In this document: one piece after another, positions 33,765-44,229 of the stretch
How positions within the stretch are numbered: position 1 is the stretch's first letter
Layout of the letters: every line of letters begins with the position of its first letter
Assembly (NCBI GenBank): GCA_020310875.1
Contig: CM035417.1
Coordinates: forward strand, 92,156,712 to 92,220,711
Origin: Ceratopteris richardii
Taxonomy: Eukaryota; Streptophyta; Polypodiopsida; Polypodiales; Pteridaceae
Reading direction: 5' to 3'
DNA length: 64,000 nucleotides
Position numbers and translations under genes: made by a program
The notes under the pieces: generated by a model
The model's input: the letters and a program-made list of their open reading frames with translations, nothing else
Databases searched by the model: none
What the model was told of the DNA's origin: nothing

Positions 33765-36700
33765 ATGGGTCACAATTGTAAGTACAATTTCTATTATTTG
33801 TAGATCATTTGAATTGTGTTATTTTCATTACATACCATACTCACACTTATTGATATGCACTCATACACTTATACATGATGAAGAAGCACACACACATACA
33901 TATACCTACATATACACATATACATGCACATACACACACATATACATAGAGTTATACATATACACACACATACACAAGAACATGCACATATTGATACATA
34001 CATATACACTTATACATGCACATGCATATACATACATATACGCACACATACACATGCACATATACACATATACATGCACATACACACACATACACATAGA
34101 GTTATACATATACATGCATATACATATACACACATACACATGCACATGCACATACTCATACATGTTGGAGAATTCCTCTCCTAATCGCAGTGGAAAGTGT
34201 AGAAGACCTTCTCAGGATGAAGACTCTTGCCAACAGCAGAACCTTCAAATAAAAACTGGTACCAACTGAAATATCCAATGAACTTGAAACTTTGGTCACT
34301 CAAACTATACACCTAGAGCTTTCAAATGAGATATCAAACACTCAATTTGGAGTAGATTTGAGTTGTCAACTATTTGATTCAAAACAGACTACCTGTCCAC
34401 TCAGTTAGGCTGAAAACTGGACTTCACTAAAACCTGAATAACTCAGAGAGCATAAAGAATTTCATAGAACTGTTCTAGATAGAGGAAGTACTCAAGATAA
34501 GCTTTCCAACGAATGTTTAAACACTAAATTTGGATACATATGTTGAGAGATATGACTCTCACAAGTAGACTACCCAAAAATGGGTGTGCGGCTGGACATA
34601 GCTGAAAACTGGACTTCACTAAAACCTGAATAACTCAGAGAGCATAAAGAATTTCATAAAACTGTTCTAGAAAGAGGAAGTAATCAAGATAAGCTTTCCA
34701 ACGAATGTTTAAACACTAAATTTGGATACATATGTTGAGAGATATGACTCTCACAAGTAGACTACCCAAAAATGGGTGTGCGGCTGAACACACTCTATGA
34801 GAGTGAACTGAACGAAATGACTCAAACCAAATGAAGTAGATACAAGGGGGCTTCCACGCCTTCTTGCTCTCCCATTGAGTGTCCTCCCTTGCTTCTTTTA
34901 TAGCCAAGTGAACAAAAAATCTCATGATGAGTTTGAGAGCTCTTCTCCATCATTTCTCCACTACTTTGGACAGCCACTCCTCTTACAATTCAGATTTTGG
35001 ATTTGATTCTCTTTTGAATGATTCTCTTTTGGCCTCCACTACTTGCTGAAGTAAATGCTTCTATTTTTCATTTTTGTATTTTCCTTCTACTTGAAGAAAA
35101 TCCTTTTTGCAAAAATATATACGAGCTTACTTCTTTATTTTTAACACTCCCCCTCAAGCTCACATGTGAGCTTGCACCTTCAACCATATCTTGTAAGTTG
35201 ACGTCGTCCTTGAACCTCTTGAGCTTAGAAGCATCGAGGGACTTTGTAAGCATGTCTGCAACCTGGTCATTAGTTCCAATGAACTTTATATCCACATCCT
35301 TGCTCAAAACTTTTTCTCGAACATAATGATAATGCACTTCTATGTGCTTGCTTCGTGCATGAAACATTGGATTGTTTGTCAAGTGAATGCTTGACATGTT
35401 GTCACCATAAATTGGAATGGTCTCCACCTGCACATCAAGATCAGCCAAGAGCTTCTTAATCCACATAGCTTCACAAGTTGCAAAGGCTAAACCTCTATAT
35501 TCAGCTTCTGTAGATGATAGTGCAACAGTAGGTTGCTTTTTTGAGCTCCATGTGATAGGTTTGCTACCTATCATGAACACATAACTTGAAGTGGATCTTC
35601 TATCCTCCTTGGAACCAGCCCAATCAGCATCACTGAAGCCCTTTACCTGCAATTCTTCATCATATCTATAAAACAATGCATGATTGACAGTGTGCTTCAC
35701 ATATCTTAGCACTCGTTTGGCTGAATTTAAATGTTCACTTGTTGGAGCTTGCATAAATTGAGAAAGAACTCCAACAATATAACACAAATCTAGTCTTGTG
35801 ATCGTAGCATAGATCAATGAACCTATAATACTCCTGTATGTAGTTACATCATGTAACTTCTCTCCATCATTTGAGCATAGCTTCACATTTGTGTCCATAG
35901 GTTGAGTGAGTGGTTTGCATTCACTCATTCCAAATCTGAAAAGAACATCCAATAGGTACTTTCTTTGCATTAAGTAAATGCCATCTTTCCCATAGACTAT
36001 CTCAATGCCTAAAAAGTATTTCAGCTCACCAAGATCTGAAATTTTAAATTCCTTATCGAGTTTCCTTTTGATCTCTTGTATTTCTGTAACATTACTTCCT
36101 GTTATGATGAGATCATCAATGTATATGCAAATATATACCTGCTTGCCTTCTTCTTTCTTCATGTAGAGAGAGGGATCTGCATTACTTGGACTATACCCAC
36201 ACCTTGTGAGGTACTCGACCAATCTTTGATTCCAAGCACGTGGTGCTTGCTTCAGCCCATACAAAACTTTCTTCAATCTACAAACAAAATTTGTATGCTT
36301 TTTGTCTTCAAATCCAATCGGTTGACTCATGTATACCTCTTCTTGAAGTTCACCATTGAGAAAAGCATTTTTTATGTCGAGTTGGTACAATGGCCATCTC
36401 CTTGCTGCACTCACTCCAATCAAGGTTCTAATTGTTCCCATCTTTGCAACCGGGCTGAAAGTCTCTTCATAATCGATGCCGTGAGTTTGCTTGAATCCTT
36501 TTGCTACTAGTCTAGCTTTATGCCTTGCTAGAGAGCCGTCAGCATTTCTCTTTATTTTAAACACCCATTTATTTGGAACAATCTTCATACCTTCAGCCTT
36601 TGGAACTAGCTCCCATGTGTGATTGTCCTTGAGAGCTTTCATCTCTTCTTGCATAGCTTCTTGCCATTCTTTTTGTGTACATGCTTCTTCATATGCATCC

Positions 36701-39700
36701 GGTTCTTTATCTTTGACCACCTGTGTCATATATGCAAAATGTTTTGCAATAAAACTATCATAGCTCAGCCTTTCAATTGGATACCTTGCTCTTGAAGACC
36801 TCCTTTTATTTCCTTTTGAACATTGCTTCTTCAATCGGTTCAACTTTACCTTCGGTGTGATCACCTCTTCATACTCTTCTTCACTTGTATTTGAATCACT
36901 ATTTTGGGCAGCACTTTCGGCTTTAGATCTTTCATAAGCTGATGTTGGTGATGAGGAATGACTCCTTAGACTCCCCTTCCATGTTGAGCTTTCTCCAAGT
37001 GATGTAGAAGCTTCTGGACCTGACATTTGAGTGCTTGTTTGCTGAAATTCTTCTTGGACAGCACCTTCATCATCTTCGCAATCTTCTTCAAGAGTCTTCT
37101 CTTTCCCTTTGTCTCCAAACCATGGTCTTAGCTCATCAAATACCACATCTCGTGAGACTCGTAGCTCCTTTGTCACCGGATTGTAGCACCTATATCCCTT
37201 TTTCTCCGATGAATATCCAATAAAAATACATTTTCGGACTTTTCCTCCATCTTTGTCCTTAGTGCTTGAGGGATGTGAACATAACACACACATCCAAAAA
37301 CTTTAAGATGTGTAAGGTCAGGCTTCTTACCGGAATAAACCTCCTCGGGAGTTAGATTATGCACTCCAGCCGTTGTGCACTTGTTCATCAAATAAACGGC
37401 CGTACTAGTTGCTTCAGCCCAATAGTTTAGTGGCATCTTCATCTCGTTGAGCATGCATCTTGCAACTTCTGTGATATGTCGATTTTTCCTTTCAACTATT
37501 CCATTTTGTTGAGGTGTGTACCTACATGTAAATTGTCTCTTGATTCCATTTTCATAAAGAAAGTCTGAAAATTCTTTGGAGAAATATTCTCCTCCTCCAT
37601 CGGACCTCAAGGTCTTTATGTAGCGTCCTGTTTCCTTTTCTACCTGTGCTTTAAATCTCTTGAACATGGAGAACACATCTGATTTTTGTTTTATGCAAAA
37701 CATCCATACTTTCCTTGAATGATCATCAATAAAAGTGACAAAATATCTATTACCAGCCACTGATGGTTGTTGTGATGGTCCCCATACATCCGTGTGTATC
37801 AAGTCGAGGACATTCCTTGCCACATAGTTGCTTTTCTTGAATGGTTGTCGAGTTTGCTTTCCTAGTTGGCATGCTTCACAAAACTCATGTAGTCCGGCAT
37901 CATTGAATCTTGGAAGACCTCTTACCACTTCATGGTTGCTCATGTCCTTGAGCTTGGGAATGTTGATATGTCCAAACCTTTTGTGCCACAAATCGATTTC
38001 AGCTATCCTCTTGTTTCCAAACTGAATATACATCACCTTTCCATGCGGTTGTTGAATGTCCAAAGTGAACATCCTTCCTTCTTTCCTTCCTTGAGCAATG
38101 ACCTTGAATCCTTCTTTTGGATTCTTTATAAAGCAGCCTTTTTCATTGAAGATAACATGATATCCTTTCTCTACCATTTGTCCTACTGAAATCAAATTCT
38201 TTGCAATAGTAGGAACATGAAGAACATCAGCCAATACCTTCTTGTCTCCAAGCTCGATATCTCCAACATGCTCAATTGTGTGTTGCGTTTCATCGCCGGT
38301 CTCTACACATCCTTTTCCACTTGGAGCTTGTAGCTTTGTGAACAAATCTCCTTGGCATGTCATATGGTTGCTGCAACCTGAATCTATGAACCATTTTTGG
38401 TCATCACTTCTCGAGTTGTTGTAGTCATGCTTCATGGCAAGCATGGTTTGCTTGTCTCCTTCACTTGATGTACTCGCATAGTTATTTTGGCTCCTTTGGT
38501 TGCCTCCATTCAGCCTTCCATTCTTTTGCCAACAATCATTTGCATAATGTCCTAGTTTACCACAATGATAACATGTTATACCTTTATGAGGATTGTATGA
38601 ACCTCGACCTCTTCCTCTATTTCTTCCTCGACCTCTTCCATGTGTGTTGTCATTTGAGTTGTCCTTGTTGTCGTCCGAGTTGTGTTGGCTGAAATTTGTA
38701 TTGTTGTAGCTTCTTCCTCTTCCTCTCGAGCCTCCTCTTGAGTTTCTTCCTCTACCTCTTCCTGCATATAACATTTGACTATGGCTGTCCTTACCTTTGT
38801 TGCCTTCTCCTTGTTGAGCAACCTCTTCAGCCACAAGATTTGGTATAATTTCGTCGAATGTTGGTAGAGGATCTCTATAAAGGATGTTTGTGATGAGGGG
38901 CTTCCACTTTTCTTCACTCCTCAAGCCATTGAGGGCTGTTTGGACGATGTCTTCCTCTTCTATCTTGCATCCAACTGATGCTAGTTGATCTCGAAGCTCC
39001 TTAATCCTCAATGTATACTCACTAATGCTTTGGTTTGAGCTTTTCTTCATGTTGTTGAGCTCGTTCTTGAGTTGCATCCTCCGAGACCTTGTTGAGGTAG
39101 CATACACCTTCTCCAATGCTTCCCAAACTTCTTTGGCTGTTTCTAAGCTTTGCACATGACCAATCATAGTGTTAGAAATAACTTGTGAGATGAGGAACAT
39201 CACCCTTCGATTCCTCTCTTCCCAATCAGCAAATTGTCTCCTTTGTGCCGGAGTAATGTTGGGATCTTCAAGGTCTACCGGTTGTGGATCATCTCCACTA
39301 ACTAAACCCCATAAACCTTTACCTTTAAGGTAATTTATCATTCTATACCTCCAAGACTGAAAATTGTCTTTGTTTAACTTCTCAACTTGTTGTCCTAAAT
39401 CAGCCATTGAAAACTTCCAAGATTGAAGTTTACCTCAAGTATGTTGTGGCGCTCTCTCTTGAATTCACGAAGCTCCCCCTTGATTTGTAGCTTTCCCTTT
39501 GCTTCAGTTTAGTTCCAATGCTTTGCCTCTTCAAACTCCAAGGCTCTGATACCAAATGTTGGAGAATTCCTCTCCTAATCGCAGCGGAAAGTGTAGAAGA
39601 CCTTCTCAGGATGAAGACTCTTGCCAACAGCATAACCTTCAAATAAAAACTGGTACCAACTGAAATATCCAATGAACTTGAAACTTTGGTCACTCAAACT

Positions 39701-41608
39701 AGACACCTAGAGCTTTCAAATGAGATATCAAACACTCAATTTGGAGTAGATTTGAGTTGTCAACTATTTGATTCAAAACAGACTACCTGTCCACTCAGTT
39801 AAGCTAAAAACTGGACTTCACTAAAACCTGAATAACTCAGAGAGCATAAAGAATTTCATAAAACTGTTCTAGAGAAATGAAGTACTCAAGATAAGCTTTC
39901 CAACGAATGTTTAAACACTAAATTTGGATACATATGTTGAGAGATATGACTCTCACAAGTAGACTACCCAAAAATGGGTGTGCGGCTGGACATAGCTGAA
40001 AACTGGACTTCACTAAAACTTGAATAACTCAGAGAGCATAAAGAATTTCATAAAACTGTTCTCGACAGAGGATAAGCTTTCCAACGAATGTTTAAACACT
40101 AAATTTGGATACATATGTTGAGAGATATGACTCTCACAAGTAGACTACCCAAAAATGGGTGTGCGGCTGGACACACTCTATGAGAGTGAACTGAACGAAA
40201 TGACTCAAACCAAATGAAGTAGATACAAGGGGGCTTCCACGCCTTCTTGCTCTCCCATTGAGTGTCCTCCCTTGCTTCTTTTATATCCAAGTGACCAAAA
40301 ATCTCATGATGAGTTTGAGAGCTCTTCTCCATCATTTCTCCACTACTTTGGACAGCCACTCCTCTTACAATTCAGATTTTGGATTTGATTCTCTTTTGAA
40401 TGATTCTCTTTTGGCCTCCACTACTTGCTGAAGTAAATGCTTCTATTTTTCATTTTTGTATTTTCCTTCTACTTGAAGAAAATCCTTTTTGCAAAAATAT
40501 ATACGAGCTTACTTCTTTATTTTTAACAATACACACATATACACTTATACATGCACATGCACATACATACATATACACACACATACACATGCACATACAT
40601 ACATATACACACACATACATATACACTTAGGTACACACATATGAATGAATTATATAATTAAAGTATTAAAACACATGCTTAATATAAACAATAATAACAA
40701 TCAATAGAACAAAACTCTTCATTACTTAATACCATACACACAATTCAAAACATGACTGAAATGAAAAATATATAGATAAATATATATATATATATATCAA
40801 TGTAAATACATATAATCCAATGTCATAATCAACTAAAATCCTAATCATCATCATCATGATCATCATCATCATCAGCAATATCATGATCATCCTGATCTTC
40901 CTCATCCTCATCCTCATGATCACCCTATGACGATCGAGATCGTCCCTCCTGTGTCTGTCTCTCCACCTCATCCATATTTGTCTCCCCATAATACTCCTGT
41001 ATTACATATAACAAACATAAATCAATAAAATAATTAAAACATTCATAACAACAAAATAATTATATAAAATTTAAAAATACTCACAAAGGCATTAGGATGT
41101 TCTTGTATATACTCGCTCAAACGCCGATATCCAAAATGTGTAGCATACTCGATCTCGTGTTTCGTAGGATATCGGCCATAATCCTTTCGCTGCAATGAAA
41201 CAAATAAAAAACATTAGTTGCTTGCATTTTAACTAAAATAAAAAATATACTCACAATAACACATATACTTACAAACGTAGCTACAAAACCATTATGGCCC
41301 ATTTGGCCTAAGTGCGATGTGTGGCCCGACTCCACTCTCTTCTTTGCAGCAGCCTGTTTATTCAAGGAAAAAAATACATAAATTAAATTAAAAAATTACT
41401 AGAATATCTAAAAATTATAAATATAAACTATTAATTTGTGTACCTTCTGCTGAGGAAATGACTCCTGAAGACGTAGCTGTCTACGAAAAAACTGCCACGA
41501 CTCAGGTGGTATGTTAGCTCGCCTCTTATTTTTTTCAACCATACAATATCTCCTGTTAATTTAATCTCAAACAGAAAAAAAAGTCAAAATACATACACAT
41601 ATATACAC

Positions 41609-41640
<32 letters not shown>

Positions 41641-42956
41641 CCACATACACATATACATGCAAACATATACGCATGCATATATGTATATATATACACATAT
41701 ACATACATATAGCATAAACACACATATACATATCCACATATATACGTACACACACATGCATGCATATACACTCATTCATACAAAATACATGCATTTATCC
41801 CACAATAATATGTGTTGTGTATATGTGAATATGTGTGTATGTATAAATGTGTATATGTGAATATGTGTGTATGTGTAAATATGTATATGTGAATTTTTTA
41901 TTTATGTAGATAATCAAATTATTAATATCAAATACCATTATTTGTAGATTCTAATCAATCAGATGGAACTCCACCACCGTCTCCTCATCGTGCAACGACT
42001 TTATACTGTAAGTTTATGAAATATTTAATTTTAACTATATTTGATGGATACATAACTTATATATTTTTTTTATGTTTCTTATAATGTGCAGATTCTGATC
42101 AATCAGAGGGTACTCCACCACCTCCTACCCATGCAACGACTTCACATGTGTCCTCCGATAGGAATTATGATGAATTTTACTATCAAGAGCATATTATATG
42201 TTGGTGTAACTCTTGTTATGGCACGTATCGAAGACCACGATTGGAATGTATTCAACATGAGGCAGAGTATGGTACTTTTGAGCATGCACCATCACCTAGT
42301 CAACGTGATAATGCTTGGGTATGTATTTTCTATATATATTAATGTCATTCTTTTATTTAAAAACCATGTATAAAATCAAATTATTATTGATATACAGCAA
42401 TACTTGCTCGATGATGATGATGATGATGATTTTTCTCATAATGTTAATATACCTCGTACACGTCATGGACTTGCTGTTCATCAATTACAAGCAGAGGTTT
42501 CTAGAAATCCTCTACCTCCTGGTTTAGAGAATGAAACGCCTGGAGATTATCCATTGCCAGCTCGTGATCGTTCTTTAGTACAAACATATGATAGAAGAAG
42601 ATATGGAGGATGGAATAGAGGACCACTTCCTTTAGATGGAGAGGTTTTCAACTTTTGGGGTAATCGCTATATGATTGCTCCGTCCACTATTACTAATGCT
42701 GGTCGTGGTCTCTTTATTGTAGAGGATTTGTATGTGCCTCCGAACTCTGAAGTCACTCTTATGTCATTTTTTGGTCCTATATATGGATGGGGAGATTGGC
42801 ATCGACTTTCACGTCATGTTCAAAGCATGAGTACTTATGGAATATGCTTGAACGCAGCATCTCTTACTAGTAGAAGGATTTTACATGCAGAAAATGAAAG
42901 ATTATATATTGATGGAAGACCTTACACACATGGAAATATAGCAGGTTTAATAAATA
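33765..42956 (+). CDS. SET-like domain gene carried by CACTA-2 (4 exons seen, 3' end missing)
   Basis: Exons, with GT/AG sites at each joint and phases that agree: 33735-33777 (ATG at 33765), 41948-42007, 42092-42318 and 42398-42956. Together they give 286 residues. The N-terminal part is Ser/Pro/Thr-rich; exons 2 and 3 start with similar repeats (SNQSDGTPPP, SDQSEGTPPP). Then comes a Cys/His cluster ICWCNSCYG and CIQHEAEYG, an Asp run, and a SET-like segment: NAGRGLFIVEDLYVPPNSEV, YGICLN and IDGRPYTHGNIAGLIN. SET domains transfer methyl groups to lysine; the usual NHSC that follows is absent because the frame ends at a GTATGC donor. No further exon is visible. Intron 1 contains Copia-E. Expression and activity are unproven. 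Confidence 0.66.
33780..34162. repeat. CA/TA-rich simple repeat in intron 1
   Basis: Bases 33890-34160 are degenerate ACACATATACA repeats. Copia-E inserted at an ATACA in them; they resume at 40529-40630. Confidence 0.88.
34163..35146 (-). repeat. Copia-E 3' LTR (984 bp)
   Basis: It is followed in plus orientation by the complement of the polypurine tract. It holds an internal tandem duplication of about 192 bp (starting near 34410 and 34602). Confidence 0.95.
34410..34793. repeat. 192-bp tandem duplication inside the Copia-E LTR
   Basis: The block beginning CTGAAAACTGGACTTCAC and ending AATGGGTGTGCGG occurs twice in each LTR (also near 39805-40170), so it predates the insertion. Confidence 0.85.
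35068..37293 (-). CDS. Copia-E pol, RT and RNase H frame
   Basis: It is an open frame of 741 codons with no internal stop. It overlaps the upstream gag-integrase frame by about 120 bp and is -1/+2 relative to it. It holds the end of the integrase (CIFIGYSSEKKGYRCYN, SRDVVFDE), a variable acidic linker, the RT domain (residues about 215-460; [30 protein letters not shown], catalytic YIDD near residue 391) and RNase H (FSDADWAGSKEDRRST, ALSSTEAEYRG, HARSKHIEVHYHYVRE). It copies element RNA to DNA in cytoplasmic particles. The frame runs over the polypurine tract into the LTR before stopping. The first ATG used here is only the start of the open stretch; the original protein was continuous with the upstream frame. 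Confidence 0.9.
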   Translation of the reverse strand: MCVLCSHPSSTKDKDGGKVRKCIFIGYSSEKKGYRCYNPVTKELRVSRDVVFDELRPWFGDKGKEKTLEEDCEDDEGAVQEEFQQTSTQMSGPEASTSLGESSTWKGSLRSHSSSPTSAYERSKAESAAQNSDSNTSEEEYEEVITPKVKLNRLKKQCSKGNKRRSSRARYPIERLSYDSFIAKHFAYMTQVVKDKEPDAYEEACTQKEWQEAMQEEMKALKDNHTWELVPKAEGMKIVPNKWVFKIKRNADGSLARHKARLVAKGFKQTHGIDYEETFSPVAKMGTIRTLIGVSAARRWPLYQLDIKNAFLNGELQEEVYMSQPIGFEDKKHTNFVCRLKKVLYGLKQAPRAWNQRLVEYLTRCGYSPSNADPSLYMKKEEGKQVYICIYIDDLIITGSNVTEIQEIKRKLDKEFKISDLGELKYFLGIEIVYGKDGIYLMQRKYLLDVLFRFGMSECKPLTQPMDTNVKLCSNDGEKLHDVTTYRSIIGSLIYATITRLDLCYIVGVLSQFMQAPTSEHLNSAKRVLRYVKHTVNHALFYRYDEELQVKGFSDADWAGSKEDRRSTSSYVFMIGSKPITWSSKKQPTVALSSTEAEYRGLAFATCEAMWIKKLLADLDVQVETIPIYGDNMSSIHLTNNPMFHARSKHIEVHYHYVREKVLSKDVDIKFIGTNDQVADMLTKSLDASKLKRFKDDVNLQDMVEGASSHVSLRGSVKNKEVSSYIFLQKGFSSSRRKIQK
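35145..35156 (-). other. Copia-E polypurine tract
   Basis: On the minus strand it reads TTGAGGGGGAGTG directly before the 3' LTR. Confidence 0.85.
37173..39407 (-). CDS. Copia-E gag, protease and integrase frame
   Basis: It is an open frame of 744 codons starting MADLGQQVEKLNKDNFQSWR, 150 bp after the primer site. It has the gag core (residues about 1-220), a Gly/Arg-rich basic stretch, a zinc knuckle CYHCGKLGHYANDC (about 279-292), the protease motif WFIDSGCSNHM (about 335), a pre-integrase region (WHKRFGHINI, CEACQLGK) and the integrase core with HTDVWGP (about 537), FIDDHSRK and NGIVERKNR (about 636), so all three catalytic acids are present. The frame ends early because a run of T at 37231-37234 is apparently one base short. 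No other damage was noticed. Confidence 0.92.
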   Translation of the reverse strand: MADLGQQVEKLNKDNFQSWRYRMINYLKGKGLWGLVSGDDPQPVDLEDPNITPAQRRQFADWEERNRRVMFLISQVISNTMIGHVQSLETAKEVWEALEKVYATSTRSRRMQLKNELNNMKKSSNQSISEYTLRIKELRDQLASVGCKIEEEDIVQTALNGLRSEEKWKPLITNILYRDPLPTFDEIIPNLVAEEVAQQGEGNKGKDSHSQMLYAGRGRGRNSRGGSRGRGRSYNNTNFSQHNSDDNKDNSNDNTHGRGRGRNRGRGRGSYNPHKGITCYHCGKLGHYANDCWQKNGRLNGGNQRSQNNYASTSSEGDKQTMLAMKHDYNNSRSDDQKWFIDSGCSNHMTCQGDLFTKLQAPSGKGCVETGDETQHTIEHVGDIELGDKKVLADVLHVPTIAKNLISVGQMVEKGYHVIFNEKGCFIKNPKEGFKVIAQGRKEGRMFTLDIQQPHGKVMYIQFGNKRIAEIDLWHKRFGHINIPKLKDMSNHEVVRGLPRFNDAGLHEFCEACQLGKQTRQPFKKSNYVARNVLDLIHTDVWGPSQQPSVAGNRYFVTFIDDHSRKVWMFCIKQKSDVFSMFKRFKAQVEKETGRYIKTLRSDGGGEYFSKEFSDFLYENGIKRQFTCRYTPQQNGIVERKNRHITEVARCMLNEMKMPLNYWAEATSTAVYLMNKCTTAGVHNLTPEEVYSGKKPDLTHLKVFGCVCYVHIPQALRTKMEEKSENVFLLDIHRRKRDIGATIR
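39543..39555 (-). other. Copia-E primer binding site
   Basis: On the minus strand TGGTATCAGAGCC, two bases from the LTR, is the standard plant copia site for initiator-methionine tRNA. Confidence 0.93.
39558..40528 (-). repeat. Copia-E 5' LTR (971 bp)
   Basis: It is the partner of 34163-35146, shorter mainly by a 13-bp gap near 40065. Confidence 0.95.
40278..40286 (-). promoter_or_regulatory. TATA box of Copia-E 5' LTR
   Basis: On the minus strand GATATAAAAGAAGC is a good TATA box in the promoter LTR; the 3' LTR has CTATAAAAGAAGC at the same place (about 34897-34905). Confidence 0.6.
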
Positions 42957-44198
42957 GTATGCATATATATGTATTTCATGTATATGTATGTGTTTGCATG
43001 TGTGTGATATATGTATACATGCATTCATGTACGTAATATATGCAAGTGTTTATAATTGTGTACATGTATATATGTATATGTGTCTATGTGTAAATATGTA
43101 CATGTAAATATGTATGCATGTATATATATGTTTATGTGTGCATGTAGGCATGTACATGTATGTGTAAATATGTACATGTAAATATGTTAGTATGTATATA
43201 TATATTTATATGTGCATTTAGGCATGTATGTGTGAAGCATAATATATCTACTCCATTTTATATTTATGTATCCTATCTACATGATGTGTATATATATTTA
43301 CATATATTATGAATAATGATCCTCGTTGATTCGAGTAGCTATATATAGAGGCATAAGGTTGGGAGGAGAGACATCTCTCTAGTAGGACGTCGGAGGTGTA
43401 CATATACTTCAAACATATGGCTAAAAGGTTGAATTAGAGTTTTTAAATTAGGGATTTCAAAACCCTAATATCGAGATTAGTGTTCTCTCTCTCTCTCTCA
43501 TATACATACATACCGTGCATTGTAACGACGATGCGCCAGAAGTGTCTGCATCTCTTTTAAACACCATTTAAGAGACCACCCTGTCCCAAACTCCGTCTCA
43601 AGTGAACTGAGCACGTACTTTTTATCCCTCTCATCATGCTCACTACAAAAATAAAAAACATAATATAAATAAAACATAAGATATATATTTCAATTTATAT
43701 GTAAAACTTTTACTTACTTCCACGGTAAGTGGATAAAGCGCAGGTAAGAGTCGCATAGTGCACGCATTCTCCTCTTGAACTCCAATCCATTTCCTATGTA
43801 TACAATATTCCCCTCTGGCTCTATGTCGCACTCTAGTCCTAACGTGCCTATGCATGTCCTCATAGGCAACGTCTCTGCTCTCCTATCACGTGCTGGAGGT
43901 GGTATAGGTGTCCTGAAAATACATAGATAGAAATAAATAAAAATATGTGCTATAATATCATTAAAAAAGTTTATGAAAAAAAAACATACCTATGAGCAGA
44001 TAGCTCTCTTCCTGCGTGTGGATCTGCAGAAGAGCCCTCGTCTGATCGCGTAAGCATCTGGATCGTATAATCCAGCTCCTCATCGGACATCTCTGCGTAG
44101 TCCCGCATTATGGCCCCTAGAGTATCTGATGGAACTCTTGCTCTCATAAGACTTTTTATGAGAGTGAGTTTCGCCTTTCTCTCTCTACTGGGATCCAT
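40925..44198 (-). CDS. Ptta/TNPA-like transposase protein of CACTA-2 (7 exons)
   Basis: Minus-strand exons: 44198-43990, 43912-43718, 43642-43514, 41552-41444, 41353-41273, 41189-41085 and 40996-40925. All introns are GT-AG, all phases fit, and the sum is 900 bp (299 residues and stop). The start is MDPSRERKAKLTLIKSLMRA. Family-like features are DERDKKYVLSSLETEFG, SLKWCLKEMQTLLAHRR, IPPESWQFFRRQLRLQESF and KKRVESGHTSHLGQ, which resemble the plant transposase (Ptta/En/Spm) family whose members bind subterminal repeats. Homologous pieces occur in CACTA-1. The stop at 40925 (after EGRSRSS) looks secondary: the same frame goes on with an Asp/Glu-rich tail to about 40840. Intron 3 (1.96 kb) contains three exons of the SET-like gene on the other strand. 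Confidence 0.7.
41575..41895. repeat. CA/TG-rich simple repeat
   Basis: ACACATATACACA-type sequence to 41780, then TATGTGTGAATATGTG. It lies in introns of both CACTA-2 genes. Open frames across it are artefacts. Confidence 0.9.
42957..43513. repeat. TG-rich intronic stretch, no further exon seen
   Basis: Bases 42960-43240 are TATGTGTAAATATGTACATG-like repeats. 43320-43490 is unique sequence without an open domain. I looked here for the end of the SET-like gene and found nothing convincing. Confidence 0.7.
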
Positions 44199-44229
44199 AC
44201 TACCTAACATATAAAACAAAATGGTTAGA

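Larger units (their letters stand above)
34163..40528 (-). mobile_element. Copia-E: young, nearly intact Ty1/copia retrotransposon
   Basis: The LTRs (34163-35146 and 39558-40528) start TGTTGGAGAATTCC and end TTTTTAACA. The target duplication ATACA lies at 34158-34162 and 40529-40533. A perfect primer site, two long overlapping reading frames and a polypurine tract lie between. By eye the LTRs differ at about 16 positions plus a few indels (near 1.6%). It is the youngest layer of the nest. Confidence 0.96.
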
